Below are positions 34,823 to 46,091 of a stretch of DNA of 64,000 nt, in pieces. The notes under the pieces were generated by a model. The model saw only the letters and a program-made list of their open reading frames with translations. It did no database searches and was not told the origin of the DNA. The position numbers were made by a program, and so were the translations under genes. Origin of the DNA: Rhypophila decipiens (lineage: Eukaryota; Ascomycota; Sordariomycetes; Sordariales; Naviculisporaceae); NCBI GenBank assembly GCA_033297075.1, contig MU858214.1, positions 1-64,000 on the forward strand. The letters are read 5' to 3'. The number at the start of each line of letters is the position of its first letter. Position 1 is the stretch's first letter.

Positions 34823-35609
34823 CTAGAGCAAAGACTTCAAATCCGCAAAGAAGTCTCCATGGCCGGCCTGGAATCTGCTCTCAGCCGTCTTCCAGTTTAT
34901 AACATTCCAGATGCTGTCGACGTATTTCGCCTTGCCGTTCAGATACTGTGAGTGCAGTGCGGGTCAGTTCGGTCTCAGTCACCTAGGAAGGGAAAGGGAG
35001 AAGGCGGCGGAAGCACAAAGCAGGCATACCTGAAGGTAGTACGCATGTTCCCACATGTCGACGCCAAAGATGGGAACCTCACCGCCCACGATGGGGTCCT
35101 GGTCTTTGGCCGTGACAATGCGCAGACTGCTCGGCCCCGCCTTGACGAGCCACCCCCAGCCACTGCCTTGAATACCTAGCAGCTCCTTCGCGAATGCCTC
35201 CTTGAACTTGTCAAAGCTGCCCCATGTCTTGTCAATCTCGGCAGACAGAGTGGGCGCCGCGTCCGGAAACAGGGTCTCGGGAGTCCCGGCCGGAGCCAGG
35301 TTTGTCCAGAACAGAGCGTGGTTGATGTGACCGCCGGCGTTGAACTTGATGACGGGCTGGAGAGCGACCTGGGCAGCAATATCACCGGCAGACAGGGCTG
35401 ATGCGTGCACCTTCAAGGCCTTGTTGAGGTTGGTCACGTAAGCTTGGTGATGCCCGCTGTGATGCAGCTTCATGATCTGCCCAGAGATGTGTGGTTCGAG
35501 TGCCTGTTCATCACATCAGCCTCTGTATCCAAACCGACAAAATAAGTGGCTGGGGCCTTACATCGTAGGCATATGGTAATTCGGGAAGTGAGTACGTCTT
35601 GATGTTCAT
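34823..35609 (-). CDS. Mn/Fe superoxide dismutase
   Basis: Converts superoxide to oxygen and hydrogen peroxide. Three exons, 35609-35562, 35503-35030 and 34945-34823, all phase 0, give about 214 residues. The metal ligands are visible: His in MKLHHSGHHQAYV, His in GGHINHALFW, and Asp and His in GVDMWEHAYYLQYL. The IQGSGWGWL loop and NVINWKTAESRF C-terminal part are typical. I chose the start at MNIKTYSLPELPYAYD because it matches the usual beginning of the mature enzyme; this form has no mitochondrial presequence and would be cytosolic. A longer in-frame start about 27 codons upstream (MVNFGNIWQYLAVQS) exists, and its leader is not obviously a targeting peptide. Metal preference cannot be read with certainty but the layout favours manganese. 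Confidence 0.9.
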
Positions 35610-36526
35610 CGTGGTGGAATTACCTGAGAAAGTTGCCTGCAATGGGGATTGCACGGCCAGGTATTGCCAGATGTTGCCAAAGTTGACCATTTTGTGTTTT
35701 CCGCCTGGTATCCAAAATACCCAACTGAGATGGAATAACTTGCTCAATTGATGGATTCAGAGGCAAAACTTGCTCAGTTGAGGATGGTCCAAAGGCCAGA
35801 TCTGACAATGATGCGACGCGTCAAAGGTTCAAGCATTGTTGATGTCCGAACCTCCGAAGCCATTGTCGGCCCGGGAATGCTGGAAGGCGGCATGCACAGC
35901 GCCAAAAGCACTGGCTATCAGGGTTCTCAGGGTCGTTTCAGCGCAAATGTGAGCATGTTCCAGCGCAAACCTGCTCATTTGGCCGCTGGAATTCTGACCC
36001 CACCCTAAACTCCGGGCCACCGATCCACCGATGGCCGACCTGAACTTCCTGAAGAAGTGCTCACGGGGACGAAGGATGAACCAAGCTCCATGAACCAAGC
36101 TCCATGAACATGCTCAAAACATGGCCAAGCACGTCAACGCAACGAAAGAGGTCATTTCCATGTTTTATATCTTCTCTGCTGGGTCTAGACTCACCATGCA
36201 CCCCTATCTGGCCCATCTGAGATGGGATGGGACAATGCGATCGGCATCACATGAGAAGCGATGAACCTTGATGGTGTGGTCATTCATCACGGCCCTTGCC
36301 AGGAGTATTACCATCTCAGTCTGGGATCTCTTATTGATATGAGCATCTATGAGCAAGTTTCATTCGGCGGTCAATTTATATATCAGTTTATTTACCCTTC
36401 ACATCAACACAAGATGGATCGAACACTAGATTCACTGAACAGCCCTTGCCTCAACGTCAAACTATTCCTTCCGCCATAACACCACGATACGTTCCAGACC
36501 CAATATCTACACCAAAAACGCCAAAA
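35610..36526. promoter_or_regulatory. divergent spacer between SOD and unknown gene
   Basis: About 900 bases shared by two divergent genes, so probably two promoters. It contains repeated TTGCTCA/TGAGCA words around 35740-35780 and 35950-35980, without an assignable factor. An A-rich TATATATCAG stretch lies near 36380. Confidence 0.4.
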
Positions 36527-37125
36527 ATGTGCTGCTCCGACGAGACGATCTCTTCAAGCAGGGTAGGAGCCCGAGTCGACCTCTCCTCCCCAACCGGCCA
36601 GGGTCAAATCGGCAACCTCCTCTTTCTCAACCCTGCTTTCCCCGGCAGCTCTCAAGCAACACATGTCCAGTTTACCAGCGGTATTCCTTGTTCAAGTCAT
36701 CATCAACATCATGATTATGATGTGGACGAGGAAGGAGACGATATGATAATGGTCTCGATCCAGTAAGTCCCTTTGCTCCCTCCTTCCAATCACCGTGGCT
36801 GGTCCCTATCCCTCAACTAGTTCTAATACGGTTCACAACAAACAGCAAATCAGGCGACCTAACAAAACCAGTATCAGAAAGTGGTCTCCTCCAACAATTC
36901 GCCCTTCCCCTTCCACCAAGCCACAACCTCGAACTCACCACCACGCAACTCGAAACATCTGTCTCGCTTGAGGTCGGCGGCGACGGCATAATCGGGCGAC
37001 GAGTAACCATCCATCAAGGCCGAAAACATTTAGCAGATGGGATCGTGGGCTTTAACTCTGCCCCGATTCTGCCTTCTTCCTTCACAAGCCTTTCGACTGC
37101 TACGAACGTGTTAGTGGTAGTGTAG
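36527..37125 (+). CDS. hypothetical protein, 171 aa, two exons
   Basis: Exons 36527-36762 and 36846-37125 join in phase (donor GTAAGT, acceptor AACAG). The product starts MCCSDETISSSRVG and has an acidic His/Asp-rich middle (HHQHHDYDVDEEGDDM) just before the intron. The second exon encodes a region with regular hydrophobic spacing (LETSVSLEVGGDGIIGRR). No signal peptide or membrane helix. I do not recognise the family. The clean splice and continuity of the frame through both exons support a real gene. Divergent from the SOD gene. Confidence 0.6.
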
Positions 37126-37558
37126 TCGTCTGATATAGTATGGATATGGTACCATCTCACTGTATGCTGTTATTGAATCTTGCATTTTCTTCATTTAGCG
37201 TTACTTTCTCTCTTGTCTGTCAAATGCATTCACGGCGTTCGGGAATTTACGCATGTGGGCATTGAAGTTTCATGAGCAGGCAATCACCGAGTTACTCGGC
37301 TGCGACTAAAAGGATTCTGATCTCAGCCATGGTTAGATGCAGCTAGAAAAACGTGATATAACTGGCCGATATTACATGCGACTCAAATAAACTAGAGAAA
37401 AAAAAGGTAAATAGAAATGCCCATGTGATAGATCACCGCCTCCCATGTGAAATGTAGATATGCCCTGAAACCATATGCAACGCCAAAGCCAATGCAAAAC
37501 ACCCAAATGCAATAATTATGCTCCCATTCCCCCCAAAAAATGACACTCCCACAGAGCG
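37126..37558. other. intergenic, convergent 3' ends
   Basis: About 430 bases between two converging genes. Nothing else seen. Confidence 0.5.
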
Positions 37559-38914
37559 CTACGTCAATTTATGCCCCTCAGCCTCGTTCCAATCCGACCA
37601 CTTCCTCACAATCCGATCGAAATCGGCTACGCTATCACGATCAGCTTTGACCTCGAACCACTCGCGATGTTCCCGTCCACAGTTCTTGCACTTCTCCCGA
37701 TCCGTCACCCGCATATTCAGCCCCGTTAGCTGGATATGAATCAGTCTCTCCACCTTGTGACTATGCGGCATCTTCCTGGGCGTAGCGTCCGGATCTCTGG
37801 ACGAGACGTACGGGTAATACCGCACGAGGGAGATCTCATGGTCGCATTGGCGTTTCCACTCGTTCAAGCGGCGCTGGACATTGTTTGCTCGACCCACCTT
37901 GAGGAGGTAGGTGCCTTGGGATTGGGAGGCTACGACTTGTTTCCCGCCGCGAGAGCCGCCCGGTGCGAGGAGGTCGTTGGGTGTTCTGAGCGGCGTGCTC
38001 GCGTCGGCTGAGGGGGTGGATGCTAGTCTTTCGGGCTCGAGGCGGAAGATGTAGATGTAGCCCGGCTCGTCATTTTCCGAGATGGGCTTGGCGAGTTCGG
38101 CTAGCAGGAGGGCGGCCGTGTCGGGGGGCACATCTTCCACGAGGCGCAGGAACTCGAGAGTTTTCACGTCTGAGGGTCGTCGAGAGCTCGGTCGGGCAGC
38201 GTTAGGAGAAGGTGACAGTTTGGAGGTTCGCGGAGGACGTGATGGGGTCCCGGCAGGTGACGGTGTCGGTCGGCTGCTCCCCGGTCTGCTGGATTTCTCG
38301 GGAGTTGTAGGTTTGGGTCTCCTGCCACCGCTCTGCACAAAAGGGTCTTCGTAGTCTTGTTTCTCTTTCCTGTTTCCTTGGAGACCTGCGGGCATCGAGG
38401 CCGAGATTTGACCTTGAATCGGGGTCGGCTTTGGACGAGGAGGCGGGTCAACATATGACGAGTCCGAACACAAGGCAAAGCAACACCACAACGAGCTCTG
38501 CTTTTGCCGCTTCTTCTTGGGTCGGGGATGGGTCGCGACACCACCCGCATTGTGTCTTTGTGGCTTGGGCCGTTTCTGGGGCCCATCTTCGATGTCGATG
38601 AGGCCCAATCGCTCGGCTAGAGTATCGATGCTGGTCCGTTCTTCCAGTATGGGCGTGTGTCCCATCCTCGGGCCAGGGCTCGAGTGAGCCGATATGCTCG
38701 CCTGGTCCTTGTGTTGCCAACAGTACAGAGCCTCATCGGCGGGGTCATCGACTCGAAGTTTTGTTCTTTTAGTGATGGGCGCCTGTTGACCGGCATTACG
38801 GATCGCATTTCGACACGGGCGCCCGCTTGTCGTTATTCCACGACATGTCGTCGCTGGGTTCTTGGAATCAGATCGGTCAATTTTCAGCTCGGGTGTGTTG
38901 GCAAAGGCCGACAT
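37559..38914 (-). CDS. T5orf172 (GIY-YIG-like nuclease fold) domain protein
   Basis: Single exon, 451 residues. The N-terminal part has a short Cys-containing motif (CRGITTSGRPCRNAI ... YCWQHKDQ) seen in many fungal members, then a long disordered Pro/Ser/Lys-rich linker. The C-terminal 170 residues are the T5orf172 domain: EPGYIYIFRLEPERL, YLLKVGRANNVQRRLNEWKRQC (the GIY-YIG-like Tyr and Arg pattern), then MPHSHKVERLIHIQL and CKNCGREHREWFEV, a conserved Cys pair with the HxEWFEV motif. The fold is related to GIY-YIG endonucleases, but catalytic activity in fungal versions is unproven. Probably nuclear or cytosolic. The frame is intact. Confidence 0.87.
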   Translation of the reverse strand: MSAFANTPELKIDRSDSKNPATTCRGITTSGRPCRNAIRNAGQQAPITKRTKLRVDDPADEALYCWQHKDQASISAHSSPGPRMGHTPILEERTSIDTLAERLGLIDIEDGPQKRPKPQRHNAGGVATHPRPKKKRQKQSSLWCCFALCSDSSYVDPPPRPKPTPIQGQISASMPAGLQGNRKEKQDYEDPFVQSGGRRPKPTTPEKSSRPGSSRPTPSPAGTPSRPPRTSKLSPSPNAARPSSRRPSDVKTLEFLRLVEDVPPDTAALLLAELAKPISENDEPGYIYIFRLEPERLASTPSADASTPLRTPNDLLAPGGSRGGKQVVASQSQGTYLLKVGRANNVQRRLNEWKRQCDHEISLVRYYPYVSSRDPDATPRKMPHSHKVERLIHIQLTGLNMRVTDREKCKNCGREHREWFEVKADRDSVADFDRIVRKWSDWNEAEGHKLT

Positions 38915-40169
38915 GGTGGGGTCGCGAGATGTGTTCGAGGTTCGAGGCGACGTGTCGAGGGCGGCCGGGGAGGAGCTGAGAAGAGCACGGTCAAGGAGAT
39001 CAATGAGAAAGGAAGATGGGAAGAATCGAGGTAAGAATAGTTCAAGACATTATCCTTCCTCACGAGGACGTGAAGGGCCTCCTGCCATTGCGGCCAAGCT
39101 GTGCACGCATCGCGTGCTTGCAAATGCACCATGACTCGATGATGCAGGGGTGCGGCCTCTGGAAGAAGATGAAATCAAGGGGCTGGTCCCGTCACTGGCG
39201 GATGGGTCTCCACGTTGAAACAGGGTCTAGGCAGCATGTGGGGCTGACATTTCACTACCTAACAGATTTTGCGGTGCTAAAGCCCGTCTGACGTTAGTGT
39301 AGACTGTCAAGTGACATGAACTGCCACATCAAAGTGCTGGCTGAGCTGTGGTTGAGCTGTTGTCGATCTTCAAAATCAAGGACACCCAGGACTCTGTTAC
39401 GGAGTTCTCGAGATTGAGGACAAGACTCGGCCGATAATTTATTTCCAGCAAATTGCTCCATATTTGTGAATGTTGCTGTGGTGTTTGTTGATTCTTTTCA
39501 TGAGGGGATCCTCACCTTGACACCGATGGTCAACCCTAACCCAGATCGCCCCTCCAGATCGTTAAGCCCGGGGCAAATGTCAGGGTCCAAGGGAACAGAT
39601 CATTCGGTAGTACCTACCCCGTACATAGTACGATCTTCCTCGGTGAATGAAGGAGGAACAGCCCAAGTCTGACGAAGACATGATGCAGTCTCTGCTATAT
39701 GGATATTTTAAAACCCCAACATGAGCAAGTCACTTCCCATCATGAAATGCAGTTGCATGATGATGTTTCGTGACGAAAGGCGCTCCTGCGATTGGTCCGG
39801 TCCTTCTCGCGCACTGGGAAGGAGTGGCCCCACACCTTCAAGCCCAGGCACCCAAAGGCTCTTATCACAACCGCACTGGGAATAGCGCTACGCCATGATA
39901 ATCTAATCTGAACTTTGGAGAGCGGCGTCCCCATCACGCTATCTTGGGTGCTTGGGTCACAGCATTGAGCGGGATTACCAAATAATCTGTTGACATTTTT
40001 TTCTTCTGTTCGACGCGAACCGGCGAATCAAGGCAGCTTCAGCTTTTGTCTGTGATCTGCGGACAACTGGCACCAGACGCCAATTGACTTGAGGTCACCA
40101 CGCGGTACCAGCCGGCCAACCAGTTCACTGCAATTGTCTCGATCGACATCGTCGTCGACGCCGTCCACC
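38915..40169. promoter_or_regulatory. divergent spacer, no gene recognised
   Basis: About 1.25 kb between divergent T5orf172 and membrane-protein genes. Contains both promoters; no conserved element named. Short frames inside show no features. Confidence 0.4.
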
Positions 40170-41218
40170 ATGGCCGAGGACAAAGGCCTCCGTATTGTGA
40201 CCATTGCCAGCTTTCTCCCAGCATTCGGTTTGGGAATCGCCTATGTCACCCTCTCCGATCAGGCCTTCCCGGCGGTTGGCATAATCCCCATGTTCTTCTC
40301 ATCCAGTTTCGCCATCTTTCTCTTATCACGTCACCGGAGGAGGGCAAAGGACAAGCAGAGGCAAACCGACGTCGAAGGCTCAGAGGCTACAGCGTCGCAT
40401 GAGGCTTCTCATCAACATAGCGCAGATGATGAGCTAACGAGTTTGCTCGCACGGTCCCATAGTCACTCTTCGCATGTTGCTCATCCCATCCTGGTCTTCC
40501 TCGCCGACGCCATCCTAGCAGCGGCCTTGATGGTCATCTTGGTCTTTACATGGATCCAGAACAGCTCTTCGAATAGTGCCCAGCTCGCCATGCTTGCTGC
40601 CTACATGACGATCCCCATGTTGATCAACTTGTGAGTACTCGTCGGCCGTTCCTCGAAACAGGGCAAAGAACTGATTCAAGCGTACCCAGCTTCATCCACC
40701 TATACCTCGCACTTCGAGAATTCGCCGTGGGATTGGCATTGCGTGACCTCTTGCGGTGGACTGCGTGGCAGAGTGTGCCTCCCGACTGCCCTCACTGCGG
40801 CAGTCGTCTCCGTCCAGACTCTCTGCCCACCATTCCCTGGTATGAATCGGTCTCGGCACCTGAGATGACCATGCCCAAGTTCAACCGTCCTTCCATGCCT
40901 AAAATGTCCCTGCCGAATATCCAGTGGGCCGCCGTCAAGATGCCCGAGTGGAAGACGCCCGCTTGGCTGAAACGAGACCGGGGCGAGGAGCAGGAAGATC
41001 CCGAGTATGCGAGATTGTTTGTCGACGAGCGAGAGCGCGTCTCGGGGGAGTCAGATCGTGACCACACGGGATATCCAGATACGGCCGAAGCGTCTGCCGC
41101 CGCTCTGATTTCCCCGGAGCATGACGAAACGGCAGTGGAGGAGGTTGTCATCAGTCGCAAGAGATCCAAGAATAAATCTCCTCCAATCGAAGGAGACGAG
41201 GGCACCCAGTGGTCTTGA
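40170..41218 (+). CDS. hypothetical multi-spanning membrane protein, 329 aa
   Basis: Two exons, 40170-40630 and 40690-41218, in phase (donor GTGAGT, acceptor CCCAG). Membrane helices are visible near residues 9-29 (TIASFLPAFGLGIAYVTL), 33-53 (FPAVGIIPMFFSSSFAIFLL), 107-128 (HPILVFLADAILAAALMVIL) and 138-165, the last one being interrupted by the intron (AAYMTIPMLIN|FFIHLYLAL). A short Cys motif CPHCGSRL follows the last helix, then a cytosolic tail with repeated M-P-K/P motifs (MTMPKFNRPSMPKMSLP) and a basic end. The family is common in ascomycetes but without known function. Confidence 0.75.
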
Positions 41219-41573
41219 GGTGTACAGCGGTGGTATGGATTTGGAAATTGGGATCGGATCACGGCGCTGACGGTGAGCTGCTGGGTTGGCTGACTCGGTC
41301 TGTGCTATCCATCAATGTTGTGAGGGCTGGGCTGTGGAAATCGAAGAGAATGGAAGATGCTTATTAACCATGGTGTTATTAGCATCCATTCCTAGATGGG
41401 CTGTTCTCGTCCCTGATCGTCCCCTGTACGGATATTCATTTTCATTTTAGTCCGATACCCTCTACATTTCTTTCCTTTCTCTACAGGGTTGACGGTATTC
41501 GGGGGTGGTTCATTGTAAATATTGTATGTAGTACATCGATCGTCCTTACATTTTCCTCCTGCCAGTACCATGA
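41219..41573. other. intergenic, 3' flank
   Basis: Downstream of the membrane protein gene; contains its probable 3' untranslated region. Nothing else seen. Confidence 0.4.
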
Positions 41574-41865
41574 AATGGACGGGTCCGTTTCGGGTTACAA
41601 CGGTTCAGGTCCCAAGACCTGGGCATCCAACCGGGTTGAACGCCTTTAATGATTCCTCTCTCTACGTTATCTGGAATTATTCTCTTAAAAAGTTCAATGC
41701 ATCAGAGGGATTGATAATACGTTTAAAACAGATATGGGTATACCGTACGGTACCAGGTAGTATACTTGGATACGGACAGGGGTTCCCACATTCCGTGCCC
41801 CGGTTTGGATGCCCAGGTCTTGGGACCGGAGCCAGTGTGACCCGAGACGGCCTGACCCGTCCATT
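41574..41865. mobile_element. inverted-repeat (MITE-like) element, about 292 bp
   Basis: The ends are inverted repeats of about 60-65 bases: both begin AATGGACGGGTC when read inward and share an exact block containing CCCAAGACCTGGGCATCCAA (about 41612-41631, and complementary near 41809-41828). The two arms differ by several substitutions and a small indel, so this copy is older than the one at 27771. No coding capacity. No clear target-site duplication was found, so superfamily is undecided. Confidence 0.7.
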
Positions 41866-42222
41866 GGCACCGACATGACCCTTCCCGCAAAAAAGCCCCG
41901 ACTTTTAGTGGCGGGCCGGGCAGCCGGCTTTGTCACGCCAAACCCGGAATGGCAGGAGACAGGGATGGGGGTCAAGACGCCTCTGATGCAAGCCCACGGA
42001 TTTTGCTGATGACACCTCATGTTTGCTGAGCGAATACGCGTTACGGGCTACCCACCCCGCAGTTTCTAGTCTTTGCAGGACGCACCAGGGAATGTGCATC
42101 GTCTTCAATCTACACACCTTCTTGTTGACTTCTCCATCGTGAACTCCATCGAACTACTCGCTATCGACGTTTTTGAAAGTTTGTGTAAGGAAAGACGGAG
42201 ATACGAGAGAGAATATTCCAGC
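41866..42222. promoter_or_regulatory. upstream region of the methyltransferase gene
   Basis: About 350 bases between the inverted-repeat element and the methyltransferase ATG. Presumed promoter and 5' untranslated region; the element sits close enough to influence it. Confidence 0.35.
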
Positions 42223-44017
42223 ATGGCGTCGGCCGGCGAAAACAATGGCGTGGGGGGACAGGGCGAGGAGTCGACGACGGCACCGTCAAATGAGCTTCAG
42301 GTTCCAGGCCACGTTCCCATGGCCGACAGAATATCTCTGCAATCCTGGGGCACTGGAAGCGGACCTAGCCTTCCGGACATTGACAGCGAGGTCGGGGTAA
42401 GGAAGCGCATTCCGGTTGAGCTTTAAGCTGTCTACGACGCCAGAGATGAAGTACTAACTGGCCCTCCTATGCGCTTAAAGTATCTTTCCGATTCTGACTC
42501 AGATTTTCGAAGCAACAAGTGAGTCGAGCTCATTCGGCCCGCGTTGAGAGACCAACAGGAAGAGGTCGTGTGACTAATCTCAGGGCTCATGAAACTCAAG
42601 ATTCTCGACCACGTCGGTACAGTCGAGCATATACCACTCTGTTGAAGAGCACGGGAGGACCTATCACAGATTCAGGGAGGGAAGTAAGTCATTGACTCTC
42701 TACCGCCATGGTTGAAATTTCAGGCCTTGCAAGTGATCTGTGCTTCGCTGACTTGCCTCATATCAGAGTACCCGCTTCCAAATGACCAGGTAAGAACTCC
42801 TTTTCGGCAGCGAAAGACCGAGTCAGCAGGAGCAAGTGTCTGATATCGACAACAGCAAGAGCAAGACAGACTTGGTGAGTTCATGTTGTCCACAATCCAA
42901 GGGCTTGAGCTGATACGTGGGTTGGCAAGATCTTCAACATGCCATGTTCGTAATTACTACCCATGGCAAGCTGCATCTTGCCCCAATCGGGAACAATCCC
43001 AAGAACATCCTAGATATTGCCACAGGTATGTCCGCTTGGTACTGAGACCGGCCTTGAGCTTTTAATGACGTGGGATTATAGGAACGGGAGTCTGGGCCAT
43101 TGAGATGGGTAAGAATAGATGCCAGCCATGAGATGCCTACATGACGATGCTTCTGGCCCCAGACTGATGCCCACTGATCATCGTCTCATAGCACAACTCT
43201 ACCCCAACGCCGAAGTGACAGGGACGGACCTCAGCCCAATTCAACCAGAATAGTAAGGAAACCGAAAACAAAAATACAAACCTACGATTCCTTTCTGACG
43301 CATCCTTCCCAACCTCGTTTAGCATCCCGGCAAACTGCCAGTTCGAAATCGACGACGCAGAAGAAGAGTGGCTATTTTCCAAGAAATTCGACTACATCCA
43401 CGGCCGCGCCCTGCTCTCCTGCTTCCGCGACCCTCTCTACGTGATCCAGCAAGCCTACGACTCTCTCGCGCCTGGCGGATGGCTCGAGTTCCAAGATGGG
43501 ACCTTTCCGATGGAATACGTCGACGGCCCGCCTCCGGAAAATTGCGCAATCAAGAAGTGGAATGATTTGCTCATTGCCGGTGCTGAAAAGGCTGGTAGAC
43601 CGTGGACGAATACGAAGCATTATAAACGCTGGTTTGAGGAAGTGGGCTTGGAGGAGGTCGTGCAGAGGGAGTTTTACTGGCCTATTACGCCTTGGGCTAA
43701 GGGGAAATATTACAAGACTCTTGGGGCGTTTTGTCAGGAGGATATGCTGAGGGGTGTGGAGGGTATGAGTTTGAAGGTTATTGGGCAGCTTGGATGGTCT
43801 GCCGAGAAGATTCGCGAGTTTATACCCGAGGTGCAGGCTGAGTTGCGGGATACCAAGGTTCATGTTTATACCAAGATGTGAGTCTTTCTTTTTTCTCCTT
43901 TTCCTTTTTTTTCTTCGTACCTCTGATGGGGTATGCTTGTATAGAGAGTTGGTGTGCTAACTGTGACTTTTGGTTAGCCGGTTCGTATATGGCAGGAAGC
44001 CCTTGTCTGCAAAGTAA
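42223..44017 (+). CDS. LaeA-like SAM-dependent methyltransferase
   Basis: Ten exons fit in phase: 42223-42396, 42481-42518, 42584-42683, 42769-42789, 42856-42874, 42930-43025, 43082-43108, 43192-43252, 43323-43877 and 43978-44017, about 376 residues. Joined exons give the typical start of this family (YPLPNDQ|QEQDRL|DLQHAMF), motif I NILDIATG|TGVWAIEM|AQLYPNAEVTG, motif around ANCQFEIDDAEEEW, FDYIHGRALLSCF, and GGWLEFQDGTFP. The N-terminal 60 residues are low in complexity. LaeA-type proteins are nuclear methyltransferase-fold regulators of secondary metabolism, but the larger family also includes many enzymes of unknown substrate; this one cannot be assigned to LaeA itself. Three exons are only 19-27 bases long, which is unusual and easily missed by gene finders. 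Confidence 0.9.
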
Positions 44018-44311
44018 ATTCCTGGACGACGCGAAGAGGCTTCGCATGAAATGGTCTATTGGTCGGGTTATTGATCTTTTCTTGGACAGTATGTGATGAA
44101 TATTTCACTCAAAACTGAGATGGAAAGCTGGAAACTAGACGGAATTGATAATACTATCTACTCTGTGTCTTCCAAGTCCTGCTTGGTTTTGCCGATGATG
44201 ACTTTGGGAAGTCAGAATTCATCATTGAAGTGGGGCTTACGAATGTTGTCATCGTTTAACTCCGCTCTTGGGGGACTGAGATGGCTACTAGCTGAGATGT
44301 GATACTCGAGG
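44018..44311. other. 3' flank of the methyltransferase gene
   Basis: No gene; short A/T-rich spacer before the transposon-like element. Confidence 0.4.
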
Positions 44312-44862
44312 TAATTTAAGAGAATTAATCGGGGCACACACTTGCACCTGGCAATGAAAATACCGTATTTGCCATACATAACATACCCCTGTTCTGGCCA
44401 CAACCCATCACTTGTATAAAAATCAACATACCAATTGGCTCGTATGGTTATATTCAATTGCAGGCTGGGCTCTTTCAATTGCGCTCGTTCAATTGTAGGC
44501 TCGTTCAATTGTAGGCTCGTTCAATTGTAGGCTCGTTCAATTGTAGGCTCGTTCAATTGTAGGCTCATTCAATTGCAGGCTCGTTCAATTGCAGGCTCGT
44601 TCAATTGTAGGCTCGTTCAATTGTAGGCTCGTTCAATTGTAGGCTCAGTCAATTATAACCTGACTGTAGCTCTGCCAATTCTCAATTATATATAAGTGAC
44701 TGTCCTGAACTTTTATATTTGAGATGGGTGTTGACCTTGTAAGCCTAAGTTTTTGGCTGTGAAATGCTGAAATTTCAGGCCAGTTGCTATGCACTTGGAA
44801 AAGTGGGGGGACGTGTGCCCCGAGTAATGGGGGTGTGTGCCCCGATTAATTCTCTAATTTAA
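44312..44862. mobile_element. hAT-type MITE with 8-bp target-site duplication
   Basis: Element 44320-44854 (535 bp) has terminal inverted repeats of 22 bases, reading GAGAATTAATCGGGGCACAC inward on both sides (44320-44341 and 44833-44854). It is flanked by the perfect 8-bp direct repeat TAATTTAA at 44312-44319 and 44855-44862. An 8-bp duplication is the mark of the hAT superfamily (also of some other classes). No transposase is present. The 16-bp minisatellite at 44488-44647 lies inside. Arms and duplication are exact, so insertion is probably recent. Confidence 0.85.
44488..44647. repeat. minisatellite, 16-bp unit, about 10 copies
   Basis: Ten tandem copies of TTCAATTGTAGGCTCG, with single-base variants (T/C at the ninth base, G/A at the last), flanked by two more degenerate units on the left and one on the right. 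CAATTG in each unit is palindromic. The array is internal to the hAT-type element. Confidence 0.92.
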
Positions 44863-46091
44863 GACTTATGCAGGTACCGTATGGAACAAAGATCCGGCCT
44901 CTGGGAGCCCCTGCAGCGAGCCCTGGATAAACTTCACAGCTTGCAGGGGTTGAGCTGTCTGACATGAGCGGCGAATTTCCATGATGAGAAAGCACATATT
45001 GACTTCCGTAGCAGAGGGGCACGAAGGATGGCTGAAAGGGACCATTTTGACCTGAAAGGATCTAAGAATTCTGAATGAATGGAAGTGATGTCCTTGTTTT
45101 GTCAAAAGTTCTACATCTCCTTTTCAATGTCATTTGCCTCTCATTGTCAGTGGAGTTTGTTTGTTCGTATGATCCAGTCCCAGACCACCCTGAACGAAGG
45201 CATCCGGCTGAGAGCCAAGTCGGAGGGTTTTTGTACCACCTGTGCGCCAAGATCAGTAATTGCATATTGAGAGAACGACTCATTTAAATGAGAGCAAAAC
45301 AAATGCGGTGACTAGCCGGATCTGGGACAAGACCAGCACCGACAGGGCGGTAAACGAGCCGACCTCTCAGGCAGCAGAATTATCACAGATCTGGCGGCTC
45401 TTGGCAAAACCCCCAAACAAGCTTCATAACATGCCTGCCTCAGTCTTAGTTCCGGCCCGTTGTCAAGCACTACAGTAGCACTAGCTTGGTACGAGAGCCT
45501 CAGCCCTGGGGAGAAACGAGCCTAGCTTCAGCTTGGATTCCAGGTGGCCCCCTGGGGAACCACCACAAGCGAGGCTTGACCCTTGACATTTCTAAGCCCT
45601 GGACGGCTTTGTCATCGCCTTGCCGGAAATTTGCAGCAAACGCTTCCAGAGATGAGGTTCAGTACACAGAGCGGCACTTCCAGGGGCGCAAAGTGAACAA
45701 CACTCCGAACAGTACTCCATATGAGCCAGCCAGCATCGTGCATCGTATATCGTAGGCCCTGCCTTTTGACGCCTGAAATGAACTGGCATTGCTAGTAGGG
45801 ATTGAGACATAGACGAGGGGCGCAGCCAGCCAGGATCGTGGGTATCTGAGTTTCTGGGAAGAGGGAACCACTGACCCAGCAAGGAGACAATAAACATTTA
45901 AATATGCGGCTTCTTCTCTCCTGTCCGAATCTCTCTACTTTGAGATCACCCTCGAGCCATCATTCAGTCATTCATTCATTTTTTTTGTCCAACTCCCACG
46001 GTCTTTACCAAGTTCCATCATTTCGTTCTCATAATCATACTCGATACTGTCCCTCACTATCTCCTCGAGTCCTCGGCAACCAATATCCAAA
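44863..46091. other. intergenic, no gene recognised
   Basis: About 1.2 kb upstream of the small secreted protein gene; the last 150 bases include a CT-rich leader (46050-46090) typical of fungal promoters. No gene seen. Confidence 0.45.
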
